From Longispora sp040681875 (GTDB lineage Bacteria > Actinomycetota > Actinomycetes > Mycobacteriales > Micromonosporaceae), in NCBI RefSeq assembly GCF_040681875.1, contig NZ_JBFAZP010000002.1, forward strand, positions 372,001-436,000: a stretch of DNA of 64,000 bases, read 5' to 3'. A program made the translations under genes and the position numbers. The notes beneath the pieces were generated by a model. That model was not told the DNA's origin. It searched no databases and worked only from the letters and a program-made list of their open reading frames with translations. This document shows, in pieces, positions 24,817 through 33,540 of this stretch. The first letter of the stretch is position 1. The number at the start of each line of letters is the position of its first letter.

Positions 24817-25766
24817 TCCTGAGGTTCCTGATCCGTCGGCTCCTGGAGCTGACCGGGACGCTGGTGGCCGCGTCGTTCCTCGTGTTCGGCGCGGTCTACC
24901 TGGCCCCCGGCAATCCGGAGAGCTTCCTGCTGGGCGGGCGCTCGGCCACCCCCGAGGCGCGGGCCGCCATCCGGGCGCAGTACCACCTGGACGACCCGTT
25001 CGGGGTGCAGTACCTCAAGTGGCTGGGTCAGGTGCTCACCGGGGACCTCGGCCGGTCGGTGCAGTACCGCAGCCCGGTACTGGGGCTGATCGAGGCGCGG
25101 CTGCCCAGCACGCTCCTGCTGATCTCCATGGCACTGGTACTCGTCGTGGTGTTCGGGATCGGCCTCGGCTGGCTCAGCGCCCTGCGCGGCGGGGCCACCG
25201 ACGCGACGATCCTGGTCGGCACGTCCGTCGCCGTGGGCACGCCGTCGTTCGTCGCCGCGATCGTGCTGATCTGGCTGTTCTCGGTGACCCTCGGCTGGTT
25301 CCCCACCACGGGCAGCGGGGAGGGGTTCGTGGACATGGTCTACCACCTGACCCTGCCGTCCACGGCCCTGGCGCTGTACTGGGTCGGCGTCCTCGCCCGG
25401 GTCACCCGCACGACGATGCTGGACGAGATGGGCCGCGACCACGTCACCGTGGCCCGGGGCCGGGGCATCGCCGAGAGCACCGTGATCCGCCGGCACGTGT
25501 TCCGCAACGCGCTCGGCGGCATCGCCACGATCAGCGGCCTCACCGTCTCCGGCCTGGTGGTCAGCACCGTGCTGGTCGAGGCCGCGTTCGGCCTGGGCGG
25601 GATCGGCGACCTGCTCCAGTCCTCGGTGGCGGTGAAGGACTTCCCGGTCGTACAGGCCATCTCGCTGCTGGTCGTGGCGCTGTTCGTCCTGGTCAACCTC
25701 GTCGTCGACCTGGCGTTCCCGCTGATCGACCCGAGGGTGCGGCTCGGCGCGGGGAGGACGCCGTGA
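24813..25766 (+). CDS. ABC transporter permease (DppB-like)
   Basis: 317 residues with six membrane segments. The N-terminus MILRFLIRRLLELTGTLVAA, the periplasmic PGNPESFLLGG region and the cytoplasmic EAA-like loop MGRDHVTVARGRGIAESTVI are typical of DppB/OppB-type permeases. It pairs with the following DppC-like permease to form the channel. ATG overlaps the TGA of the substrate-binding-protein gene by the ATGA pattern, so expression is coupled. Confidence 0.93.
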   Translation: MILRFLIRRLLELTGTLVAASFLVFGAVYLAPGNPESFLLGGRSATPEARAAIRAQYHLDDPFGVQYLKWLGQVLTGDLGRSVQYRSPVLGLIEARLPSTLLLISMALVLVVVFGIGLGWLSALRGGATDATILVGTSVAVGTPSFVAAIVLIWLFSVTLGWFPTTGSGEGFVDMVYHLTLPSTALALYWVGVLARVTRTTMLDEMGRDHVTVARGRGIAESTVIRRHVFRNALGGIATISGLTVSGLVVSTVLVEAAFGLGGIGDLLQSSVAVKDFPVVQAISLLVVALFVLVNLVVDLAFPLIDPRVRLGAGRTP

Positions 25767-26617
25767 CGACGACCGTGCACCGCCGCCCCGGGTTCGGCCG
25801 GGTCCGCACCCGCCGCCCGTGGCTGTACCTGACCTGCCTATTCTTCACCGCGCTCGCGTTCGGGGTCGCCGTCGCCGCGCCCTGGCTGCCCCTGGCCGAC
25901 CCCAACCTGGCCGACCTCGGCGCGGCGCTCGCGGGACCGTCCGGCGAGCACCCGCTCGGCGCGGACGAGGCGGGCCGCGACGTGCTGTCCCGGCTCGTCC
26001 TCGGCAGCACCACCGCCCTGTTCGGACCGCTGGCCGTGGTGTGCTTCTCCACGGTGCTCGGGGTCGCGGTCGGCGTCGCGGCCGGCTGGCGGGGCGGCTG
26101 GCTGGACTCGGTGCTGTCGCGCGGCAGCGAACTGCTGCTCGCGTTCCCGGGCCTGCTGCTGGCGATCCTGTTCGTCGCGCTGTACGGCGACGGCCTGCTC
26201 GCCCCGGTCCTCGCCCTGTCGCTGGCCTACCTGCCCTACGTCAGCCGGCTGGCCCGCAGCCTGACCCTCGTCGAACGCGAACGCCCGTACCTGGCCGCGT
26301 ACCGGGTCCAGGGCTTCTCGGGGCTGGCCATCTGTCTGCGGCACCTCGTGCCCAACATCGCGCCCGTGGTCCTGGCCCAGTGCACCCTCAACTTCGGGTA
26401 CGCGCTGCTGGACCTCGCCGCGCTGTCGTACCTGGGCATGGGTGTCGCGCCGGGGACCCCCGACTGGGGCGTGATGGTCAACACCGGGCAGAGCGCGGTC
26501 CTCCAGGGACAGCCGTTGTCCGCCGTCATCCCGTGCGCCGCGATCGTCGCGACGGTCGTCGCCGTCAACGTCGTCGGCGAGCACTGGGCCGACCTGGTCG
26601 CCAGGAGGCAGCGTTGA
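25763..26617 (+). CDS. ABC transporter permease (DppC-like)
   Basis: 284 residues from GTG at 25763, which overlaps the previous stop (GTGA). It is a second permease of the DppC/OppC class: long N-terminal helix, EHPLGADEAGRDVLSRLVLG near residue 75 (the family hallmark) and a cytoplasmic EAA-like loop near ERPYLAAYRVQGFSG. Together with the preceding permease and the two ATPases it completes a dipeptide-type importer. Confidence 0.93.
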   Translation: MTTTVHRRPGFGRVRTRRPWLYLTCLFFTALAFGVAVAAPWLPLADPNLADLGAALAGPSGEHPLGADEAGRDVLSRLVLGSTTALFGPLAVVCFSTVLGVAVGVAAGWRGGWLDSVLSRGSELLLAFPGLLLAILFVALYGDGLLAPVLALSLAYLPYVSRLARSLTLVERERPYLAAYRVQGFSGLAICLRHLVPNIAPVVLAQCTLNFGYALLDLAALSYLGMGVAPGTPDWGVMVNTGQSAVLQGQPLSAVIPCAAIVATVVAVNVVGEHWADLVARRQR

Positions 26618-27588
26618 ACACCCTGGAGATCGAGGACCTGCGCCTCACCCTGCCCGGCACGGCCCGGCCCGTCCTGGACGGGGTCACCCTGGCGGTCGGT
26701 GCCGGCGAGACGGTCGCGCTGGTCGGGGAGTCCGGGTCCGGGAAGACGCTGACCTCGCGGGCCGCGCTCGGGTTCCTGCCGCGCGGCGCCGAGGTCGAGG
26801 GAGCCGTCCGGGTCGCCGGGCAGGACCTCCTCGCGATGGGCGCCCGGGAGCTGCGCGGCGTGCGGGCCCTCACCGTGTCGATGGTCTTCCAGGACCCGCG
26901 CACCGCCCTCAACCCGCTGCGCCGGATCGGTGACTTCCTCACCGAGAGCCTGCGGACGAACCTGCGGTGGAGCGCCCGGCGGGCCGGGGACCGGGCGCGG
27001 GAACTCCTCGACGCGGTCGGCCTGGACGAGCGGGTCCTGCGGCAGTACCCGCACGAGTTGTCCGGGGGGATGCTGCAACGGGTCACGATCGCGGCGGCGC
27101 TGATGTCCGACCCGGCGCTGCTGCTCGCCGACGAGCCGACCACCGCCCTGGACGTCAGCACCCAGGCGGAGATCGTCGCCCTGCTGGCCGACCTGCGCGC
27201 CCGGTTCGGGACCGCGCTGCTGTTCGTCACGCACGACCTGCACCTCGCCGCCGCGATCAGCGACCGGGTGTGCGTGATGTACGCCGGCCGGATCGTCGAG
27301 GCAGGGCCGGCCGGGGCGCTGTTCGGCACACCCCGGCACCCGTACACGGCGGCGTTGCTGGCCTCCACCCCGCAGGTGGACCAGCCCCGCCGGCGGCTCG
27401 ACGCGATCTCCGGCCAGCCGCCGGACCTGCGCACCGCCCTGGCCGGCTGCCCGTTCGCGGACCGCTGCCGGCACGCCACCGACCTGTGCCGCGCGGAGGC
27501 GCCGGTCAGCACGGCGGTCGACGGCGGGACGGTGGCCTGCCACCACCACACGCGGCTGACCCTGGAAGGGATCACGCACCATGGCTGA
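26614..27588 (+). CDS. ABC transporter ATPase (DppD-like)
   Basis: 324 residues from TTG at 26614, overlapping the preceding stop (TTGA). Walker A is GESGSGKT, the signature is LSGGMLQRV and Walker B is LLLADEPTTALD. The C-terminal oligopeptide-ABC extension has a cysteine cluster (GCPFADRCRHATDLC), which in the OppD/DppD family binds an iron-sulfur cluster. It powers the importer encoded by this operon. It overlaps the next ATPase gene by eight bases. Confidence 0.93.
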   Translation: MNTLEIEDLRLTLPGTARPVLDGVTLAVGAGETVALVGESGSGKTLTSRAALGFLPRGAEVEGAVRVAGQDLLAMGARELRGVRALTVSMVFQDPRTALNPLRRIGDFLTESLRTNLRWSARRAGDRARELLDAVGLDERVLRQYPHELSGGMLQRVTIAAALMSDPALLLADEPTTALDVSTQAEIVALLADLRARFGTALLFVTHDLHLAAAISDRVCVMYAGRIVEAGPAGALFGTPRHPYTAALLASTPQVDQPRRRLDAISGQPPDLRTALAGCPFADRCRHATDLCRAEAPVSTAVDGGTVACHHHTRLTLEGITHHG

Positions 27589-28381
27589 GTCCGTGCTCGC
27601 GGTGTCGGGCCTGCGCAAGACGTACGGGGCCGCGCCCGCCGTCGACGACGTGTCGTTCACCCTGGCCAGGGGCGGTTCGCTGGGCATCGTCGGCGAGTCG
27701 GGCTCGGGGAAGACCACGACGGCCCGGATCATCGTCGGCCTGGAACGGGCCGACGCGGGGACGGTGACGGTCGGCGGCCACGAGCGCTCCGGCCGCCCGG
27801 TCGGCCGCGCCGCCCGCCTGCGGTGGGCCCGCGAGGTCCAGATGGTGTTCCAGGACCCCTTCCTGTCCCTGGATCCCCGGATCAGCGTGGGCGACGCGCT
27901 CGCCGAGACGCTGCGCCTGCACTTCCCCGGCACCGACCACGGGGCCCGGACCGGTGAGCTCCTCGACCAGGTCGGGCTGGGCGGCCGGGCCGTCACCGCG
28001 TTACCGCACGAGCTGTCCGGCGGGCAGCGCCAGCGGGTCACGATCGCCCGGGCCCTGGCCGTGCGGCCCGCCGTCCTGGTCCTCGACGAGGCCGTGGCGG
28101 CGCTGGACGTGTCCGTGCAGGCCCAGATCCTCAACCTGCTCGGCGACCTGCGCGCCGAGCTGGGGGTGGGCTACGTGTTCATCACCCACGACCTGGGTGT
28201 GGTCCGCACCGTGGCCGACGACGTGGTGGTGATGCGCCAGGGCCGGATCGTCGAGGCGGGGCCGACCGACCGGGTCCTCGCCGCGCCGGAGCACCCCTAC
28301 ACCCGGCTGCTCCTGGAGTCGGTCCCCCGGCCCGGACGGGACCCGCGCCGGATCGCCGGGGCGCGCCGGGCTCTCGGCTAG
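27581..28381 (+). CDS. ABC transporter ATPase (DppF-like)
   Basis: 266 residues. Walker A is GESGSGKTTT, the Q-loop region is EVQMVFQDPFLSLDPR, the signature is LSGGQRQRV and Walker B is VLVLDEAVAALD. In this Walker B the usual DEPTSALD is DEAVAALD; the catalytic Glu is kept. It is shorter than most DppF proteins because the C-terminal cysteine extension is missing, which is common for the second ATPase. It is the last gene of the agu-ABC operon; the histidine kinase gene starts 64 bases later. Confidence 0.92.
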   Translation: MAESVLAVSGLRKTYGAAPAVDDVSFTLARGGSLGIVGESGSGKTTTARIIVGLERADAGTVTVGGHERSGRPVGRAARLRWAREVQMVFQDPFLSLDPRISVGDALAETLRLHFPGTDHGARTGELLDQVGLGGRAVTALPHELSGGQRQRVTIARALAVRPAVLVLDEAVAALDVSVQAQILNLLGDLRAELGVGYVFITHDLGVVRTVADDVVVMRQGRIVEAGPTDRVLAAPEHPYTRLLLESVPRPGRDPRRIAGARRALG

Positions 28382-28445
28382 GCGGGTCCCGGTCGGGGAC
28401 GGTGCGTGCATGCTGGGAGGGTGCGGGCGAACCGGGGGGTGGTAA

Positions 28446-30014
28446 GTGGATATTCGTACCCGGATAAGGCAGTTTGTCGGTGATCTGGGGCTGCTCGTCG
28501 TCGGCGCCGGGGCGGTGGCCGTGCTGTTCGGCTGGGCCGACGACTGGCTCGTCGACAGTCCGCTGGTCGACCAGCCCGGCGCGCGGTGGGCGGTCGCCGG
28601 GGGCGCGGTGCTGGCGGTGCTGGTCCGCCGCCGGTGGCCCGCGGCGGCGGTCGTGGTCGCGGCCGGGCTGGCGGCGGCGGACCCGTTGACCGGTGCGGCG
28701 CTGGCGGTCGCGGCCTACTCCGCCGGCCTGCGGCCCCTGACCGTGCCCCGCCGGGTCGCGCCGCTCGCGGCCGGGATCGCGCTGCCCGCGGCGGTCACCG
28801 CCCTCGCCGTGGTCGGGGAACGGGCGCCGCTGGTCCAGTACCGGATCAACGCCGTGGTCGTGACCCTGATCGCCTGCGGGGTGGTCCCCGGGCTGGTGGG
28901 CGTCGTCGTCGGCCAGCGCGACCGGCTGCTCACCGCACTGCGCGACCGCAACGCGTCCCTGCGACGGGCGCACCGGGCCACCGAGGAGCGGTCCCGGCTG
29001 CTGGAACGCGCCCGGATCGCGCGCGAGATGCACGACCTGCTCGGCCACCGGCTCAGCCTGATAGCCCTGCACGCCGGCGGCCTGGAACTGGCCAGCCGGT
29101 CGGCGGGAGGCGAACTGCTCGACACCTCGGTGCTCGTGCACACCACGGCCCGGCGGGCGATGCACGAACTCCGGGGCGTGCTCGGCGTCCTCGGCGGCGA
29201 CGACCGCTCCGAACCGTTGACCGAGGCCACCGGCACGAAAGCCGACGTCGCCGACCTGGTCGCCGGGTCGCGGGCCGCCGGCGTCACCGTGGACCTGGAA
29301 TGGACCGGCCCGGACCTGGACCGGGCGGACCCCCTGGTGCGCCGCGCGGTGCACCGCGTCGTCCGCGAGGCCCTGACAAACGTGCACAAGCACGCCGCCG
29401 CCGCGCCGGTCACCGTGGCGGTCCGGCACGGCGCCCACGACGTGCGGATCGCGGTGCGCAACGGGCCCGGCACGGGAACCCGCGACCTGCCCGGCACCGC
29501 GCTCGGCCTCGTCGGGCTGCGGGAACGGGTCCGGCTGCTCGGCGGGACCCTGGGCGCCGGACCGGCCCCGGACGGCGGGTTCGCCGTCGAGGCGACCGTC
29601 CCGTTGGCGGGGCGACCCGGGGTCGACGTGACCGTCCCCGAGCCGTCGGCCGAAGCGCCGGCCAGCTCCCGGTGGGCCGGGGCCCTGGCGCTGACGCTCG
29701 GGGTCGTCGCGGTCGTCGCGGCGCAGTACCTGGCGCTCGCGTTCGTCCCGTACCCGGGCGACGACGAGCGGGCCGAGATGGCGGAGTACGGGACGGGCCA
29801 CGACGCGTTCGTCGACCGGTTCGGGCTCAGCAGCCCGCGCGCGGAGGCCACGGTCCGCGGCCACGAACCGGCCCGGCCGGCGGGGGCCAGCTGCGACTAC
29901 CACCACGACGCCGACCGGTCGACCGCCGCGACCGCCGTCGTGCACCGCTACTGTTTCGTCGACGGCTGGCTCGTGGAGATCCTCGAACTCGCCGTCGCCC
30001 GCCCCGCCGAGTGA
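28446..30014 (+). CDS. NarL-type sensor histidine kinase with an extracytoplasmic C-terminal tail
   Basis: 522 residues from GTG at 28446. Four or five N-terminal membrane segments (about 1-155) are followed by a coiled dimerisation helix with phospho-acceptor His196 in EMHDLLGHRLSLIALH (HisKA_3), then the HATPase domain to about residue 390. Unusually, a further membrane segment follows (about 412-432), then roughly 90 residues that should lie outside the cell and contain two cysteines. It is paired with the response regulator seven bases downstream and sits between the agu-ABC operon and two exported deiminases, so the signal may be related to that substrate. Confidence 0.9.
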   Translation: MDIRTRIRQFVGDLGLLVVGAGAVAVLFGWADDWLVDSPLVDQPGARWAVAGGAVLAVLVRRRWPAAAVVVAAGLAAADPLTGAALAVAAYSAGLRPLTVPRRVAPLAAGIALPAAVTALAVVGERAPLVQYRINAVVVTLIACGVVPGLVGVVVGQRDRLLTALRDRNASLRRAHRATEERSRLLERARIAREMHDLLGHRLSLIALHAGGLELASRSAGGELLDTSVLVHTTARRAMHELRGVLGVLGGDDRSEPLTEATGTKADVADLVAGSRAAGVTVDLEWTGPDLDRADPLVRRAVHRVVREALTNVHKHAAAAPVTVAVRHGAHDVRIAVRNGPGTGTRDLPGTALGLVGLRERVRLLGGTLGAGPAPDGGFAVEATVPLAGRPGVDVTVPEPSAEAPASSRWAGALALTLGVVAVVAAQYLALAFVPYPGDDERAEMAEYGTGHDAFVDRFGLSSPRAEATVRGHEPARPAGASCDYHHDADRSTAATAVVHRYCFVDGWLVEILELAVARPAE

Positions 30015-30021
30015 GGTACCC

Positions 30022-30681
30022 ATGATCCGTGTCCTGCTCGCCGACGACCAGGAGCTCGTCCGCGCCGGCATCCGGCTCGTCCTGCGGCACGCCGACGACA
30101 TCGAGGTGGTCGCGGAGACCTCCGGCGGCCACGACGCCGTCGCGCTCGCCCTGCGGCACAGGGTCGACGTGGCCCTCCTCGACATCCAGATGGCCGCCGT
30201 CGACGGGCTCACCGCCGCCGAGCGGATGGCCGCCGAGGCGCCGTCGGTCCGGGTGGTCATGCTGACCACGTTCGGCGAGGACGGGTACGTGCGCCGGGCG
30301 CTGCGGGCCGGGGCCGTCGGCTTCCTGCTCAAGGACAGCACCCCGCAGGAGCTGATCCAGGCCGTGCGGCTGGCGGCGGCCGGCAGGCACGTCGCGTCGC
30401 CGGAGATCACAGGACAGTTGATCCGGGGGTACCTGGACGGCGCGGCCCCGTCCGGTGACCCGCACCGGGAACGGCTCGCCGTGCTCACGGAGCGGGAGCT
30501 GGAGATCCTCGCCCTGGTCGGGACCGGCGCGTCCAACGCCGAGATCGGGCAGCGGCTGTTCCTGGGCGAGGGCACGGTCAAGGCGCACGTGAGCCGGATC
30601 CTGACCAAGCTCGGCTGCGCGAACCGGGTGCAGGCGGCCGTGCTCGCGCACGAGGCCCGGTTGTCGCCGGGGTCCCCGTGA
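30022..30681 (+). CDS. NarL/FixJ-family response regulator
   Basis: 219 residues. The receiver domain has the acid pair in LLADDQ, phospho-acceptor Asp54 in ALLDIQMAAVDG and the conserved Lys in GFLLKDSTP. The C-terminal LuxR HTH is LTERELEILALVGTGASNAE followed by IGQRLFLGEGTVKAHVSRIL. It is the cognate partner of the kinase directly upstream. Target promoters are not known; the two following exported deiminase genes and the preceding operon are the nearest candidates. Confidence 0.93.
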   Translation: MIRVLLADDQELVRAGIRLVLRHADDIEVVAETSGGHDAVALALRHRVDVALLDIQMAAVDGLTAAERMAAEAPSVRVVMLTTFGEDGYVRRALRAGAVGFLLKDSTPQELIQAVRLAAAGRHVASPEITGQLIRGYLDGAAPSGDPHRERLAVLTERELEILALVGTGASNAEIGQRLFLGEGTVKAHVSRILTKLGCANRVQAAVLAHEARLSPGSP

Positions 30682-30800
30682 CTTTCGGCCACGGCCCGTA
30701 GACGAAAGGCAGTGTCCGGGGGCGCTCCGGCGGCGGACGATGGACGGGTAACGCCTGCTCACCGCCGTGTCCCGCACGGCTCCGCCACCTGGAGACGCCC

Positions 30801-31928
30801 ATGACCGCAACCCACGACTCCCCCCGCCCCTCCCGCCGGGCCCTGCTGGGCTCGATGGGCGCGGGCGCGGCCGGGCTCGCCGTCGGTGCCCTGGCCGGGG
30901 CCACCCCGGCGGGTGCGGCGGGCCCGCGCTGGCGGGTGGGTCCCGACGACGCCCGGCACGCCCGGACCTGGATGTCGTGGCCGGCGAACCGGTCGATCTG
31001 GGGCCGGGACCTGCCCGGGATCCAGGACGACATCGCGTTGATCGCGAGCACGATCGCGGCCTACGAGCCCGTGGTGATGTGCGCCATCGACGACCGGGCC
31101 GCCGCCGACGCCCGGGCCCTGTGCGGGCGCGGGGTCACCGTGACCAGCGAGATCCCCACCGACGACCTGTGGATGCGCGACTCGTGCGCCGTGTTCCGCA
31201 CCGACGGCGCGGGCGGGCTCGACGCCCACGGCCTGCGGTTCAACGGCTGGGGCCGCAAGCAGCGGCACTCCAACGACGCGCGGGTCGCCCGGTACGTCGC
31301 GGAGTACGCGGAGCTGCCGTTCGGGACGGCGGCGTTCGTCGGCGAGGGCGGCGCGATCGAGACCGACGGCGACGGCACCGTGATGGCGACCGAGAGCAGC
31401 CTCGTCAACCGCAACCGCAACCCGGGCATGAGCCGGCAGCAGGTGGAGAAGGCGGTGCTGGCCGCCTACGGCGCGGACAAGATGCTCTGGGTGCCCGGCA
31501 TCCGGGGCGAGGACATCACCGACGACCACATCGACGTCACCTCCCGCTTCATCCGGCCGGGCGTCGTCATGGTGCAGCTGCCCCCGGCGGGCCGGAACGA
31601 CGTCTGGGCCCGGGACGCGCGCGAACAGCACGCGATCCTGTCCGCCGCCACCGACGCCCGGGGCCGCCGGCTGCGCGTGGTCACCGTCGAGGGGCCCGAC
31701 ACCGTGCGGTCGCGGAAGGACACGTTCGTGGACTCCTACCTCAACTTCCACGTGGTCAACGGCGCCGTGCTCACCGCCCAGTTCGGGGACCGGGTGAAGG
31801 ACGCGGCGGCCCGGGCGGCCCTGGCGGCGGCGTATCCCGGGCGGGAGGTCGTCCAGCTCGACGTGGACCGGCTGATGTCCGGCGGCGGCGGGATCCACTG
31901 CTCGACGATGCAGGAGCCGCTGGTCTAG
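30801..31928 (+). CDS. Exported agmatine-deiminase-family protein (Tat signal)
   Basis: 375 residues, ATG with GGAGA upstream. The N-terminus RPSRRALLGSMGAGAAGLAV is a twin-arginine signal, with cleavage expected near AGA. The mature part has the PAD_porph/agmatine-deiminase fold motifs: WMSWPANRSIWG, TDDLWMRDSCAVF, RFNGWGRKQ, EGGAIETDGDGTVMATESS, TDDHIDVT and catalytic Cys367 in GGGGIHCSTMQEP. The usual SGP after WxRD is SCA and QQxP is MQEP, so it differs from cytosolic AguA. Substrate could be external agmatine or peptidyl arginine as in Porphyromonas PPAD; this is open. It follows the two-component genes. Confidence 0.88.
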   Translation: MTATHDSPRPSRRALLGSMGAGAAGLAVGALAGATPAGAAGPRWRVGPDDARHARTWMSWPANRSIWGRDLPGIQDDIALIASTIAAYEPVVMCAIDDRAAADARALCGRGVTVTSEIPTDDLWMRDSCAVFRTDGAGGLDAHGLRFNGWGRKQRHSNDARVARYVAEYAELPFGTAAFVGEGGAIETDGDGTVMATESSLVNRNRNPGMSRQQVEKAVLAAYGADKMLWVPGIRGEDITDDHIDVTSRFIRPGVVMVQLPPAGRNDVWARDAREQHAILSAATDARGRRLRVVTVEGPDTVRSRKDTFVDSYLNFHVVNGAVLTAQFGDRVKDAAARAALAAAYPGREVVQLDVDRLMSGGGGIHCSTMQEPLV

Positions 31929-32002
31929 CACGGGATCGGCCACGGTCGCGGGGCCACTTCGGTACCGTGAAAATCAAACCACTATTTCCTGGAGTACCCC
32001 AA

Positions 32003-33154
32003 ATGTCAGGTTTTATGGTGTCCCGGCGGACGGTGCTGCGCTCCCTGGCGGGGGCCGGCGCGGTGGCCCTCGGCGTGGCCGGCTGCTCCTCGCCCGACGA
32101 CGAGGCCGGGCCCGACCCCGCGCCGGCCACCGGCAACCCCACCGGCCGGCGGTTCGGCGCCGAATGGGAGCAGCACGCCCGCACCTTCATGGCCTGGCCC
32201 GCGTCCACCGGCATCTGGGGCGGCCAGCTCGGGGCCGTCCGCCAGGACATCGCCGGGATCGCCCGCGCCGTCGCCCGCTACGAACCGGTGGTCCTCCTCG
32301 CCCGCCCCGGCCAGGAGGACGAGGCCCGCCGGGCGTGCGGCACGGACGTCGAGGTCGTCCCGATCCCCGTCGACGACCTGTGGACCCGCGACACGGTGCC
32401 GGTGTTCGTCGAGGAGGGCGGCAAGGTCCTGGGCGTCGACTTCAACTTCAGCGGCTGGGGCGGCAAACAGCAGCACGCCAACGACGGCCAGGTCGCCCGC
32501 GCCGTCCTCGGCAAGTACGGCATCGGGCGGATCGAGACACCCGTCGTCGCCGAGGGCGGCTCGTTCGAGACCGACGGACAGGGCACGCTCCTGGTCACCG
32601 AGAGCTCCGTGGTCAACGACAACCGCAACCGGGGCCGGACCCGCCAGCAGATCGAGGCGGACCTCATCGCCGCCCTGGGCGTCCGGAAGGTGATCTGGCT
32701 CGCGGGCGTGCGCGGCGAGGACATCACCGACGCGCACGTCGACACCCTGGTCCGCTACGTCGCACCCGGCGTCGTGCTCCTCGACAAGCCCGCCCCCGAC
32801 TCGCCCCCGGACGTGTGGTCCCGCTCCATCGACCAGGCCAGAGGGGTCCTGAAGGACGCCACGGACGCGCGCGGCAAGGGCATCGAGGTCATCGACCTGC
32901 CGCAGCCGGACCCCGACCGGATCACCGGGAAGGGCGAGGAGTTCGTGTCCTCCTACGTCAACTTCTACGTCGCCAACAAGGCCGTCCTCCTGCCCGCGTT
33001 CGGGGACGCGGCGGCCGACGACCGGGCCAAGCAGATCCTGCGGGACCACTTTCCGGACCGGGAGATCGTGCAGTTGAAGATCGACACGATCGCGTCCGGG
33101 GGTGGGGGGATCCACTGCTCCACGCATGACCAGCCCAGCGGGCCTACGGGCTGA
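32003..33154 (+). CDS. Exported agmatine-deiminase-family lipoprotein (Tat signal plus lipobox)
   Basis: 383 residues from ATG at 32003; ATG at 32015 also fits. VSRRTVLRSLAGAGAVAL is a twin-arginine signal and GVAGC (Cys28) a lipobox, so the protein is probably a Tat-exported lipoprotein. Family motifs: FMAWPASTGIWG, VDDLWTRDTVPVF, NFSGWGGKQ, EGGSFETDGQGTLLVTESS, TDAHVDTL and Cys372 in GGGGIHCSTHDQP. Divergent positions are RDTVP in place of RDSGP and HDQP in place of QQxP. It is about 75 bases downstream of the previous exported paralog and likely arose by local duplication. Substrate is not known. Confidence 0.87.
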   Translation: MSGFMVSRRTVLRSLAGAGAVALGVAGCSSPDDEAGPDPAPATGNPTGRRFGAEWEQHARTFMAWPASTGIWGGQLGAVRQDIAGIARAVARYEPVVLLARPGQEDEARRACGTDVEVVPIPVDDLWTRDTVPVFVEEGGKVLGVDFNFSGWGGKQQHANDGQVARAVLGKYGIGRIETPVVAEGGSFETDGQGTLLVTESSVVNDNRNRGRTRQQIEADLIAALGVRKVIWLAGVRGEDITDAHVDTLVRYVAPGVVLLDKPAPDSPPDVWSRSIDQARGVLKDATDARGKGIEVIDLPQPDPDRITGKGEEFVSSYVNFYVANKAVLLPAFGDAAADDRAKQILRDHFPDREIVQLKIDTIASGGGGIHCSTHDQPSGPTG

Positions 33155-33173
33155 CCGGGTCGGCCGGGCCGGT

Positions 33174-33450
33174 GTCGGGTGTCGCCACGGGGTGACCGCT
33201 TCCCCCGGAGCGAAGTCGGGTGTCGTCGCGGGCTGACGCGCATCGGCAGGGCCGGGGTCGGGCGTCGTTCCGGGGTGGCCCGCTCCCGGGCCGGTGTCAG
33301 ACCTCGTTACGGGGTCACCCGCTCCCGGGCCGATGTCAGACCTCGTATCGGAGGCCGCTCCCGGGCCGATGCCAGGCCTCGTAACGGAGGCCGCGCCCGG
33401 GCCGAAGTCGGGCGTGTGTTCCGGAATGGCCCGCTCCAGGGCCGGGGGCG
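33174..33450. repeat. Imperfect tandem repeat, about seven units of 36-42 bp
   Basis: Units begin with GTCGGGTGTCG, GTCGGGCGTCG or GTCAGACCTCG and end in CCGGGCCGAT-like words, for example at 33300 and 33339. The array fills the gene-free stretch between the lipoprotein deiminase and the Ser/Thr kinase. No ORF with coding character was seen in it. Confidence 0.75.
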
Positions 33451-33540
33451 ACGTGCCCGTCAGGAACAAGCCACTCGACGCCGGTGCCCCTCCGGACCGT
33501 GGCCACGGAATTCCGCCACCTCGCGCCACAGGGGACCCCC

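Noticed and set aside
30801..33154. Calling the exported family members arginine deiminase or plain AguA
   Set aside because: Motifs identify the agmatine-deiminase/PAD_porph family, but altered positions next to the catalytic Cys and the Tat signals leave the substrate open.
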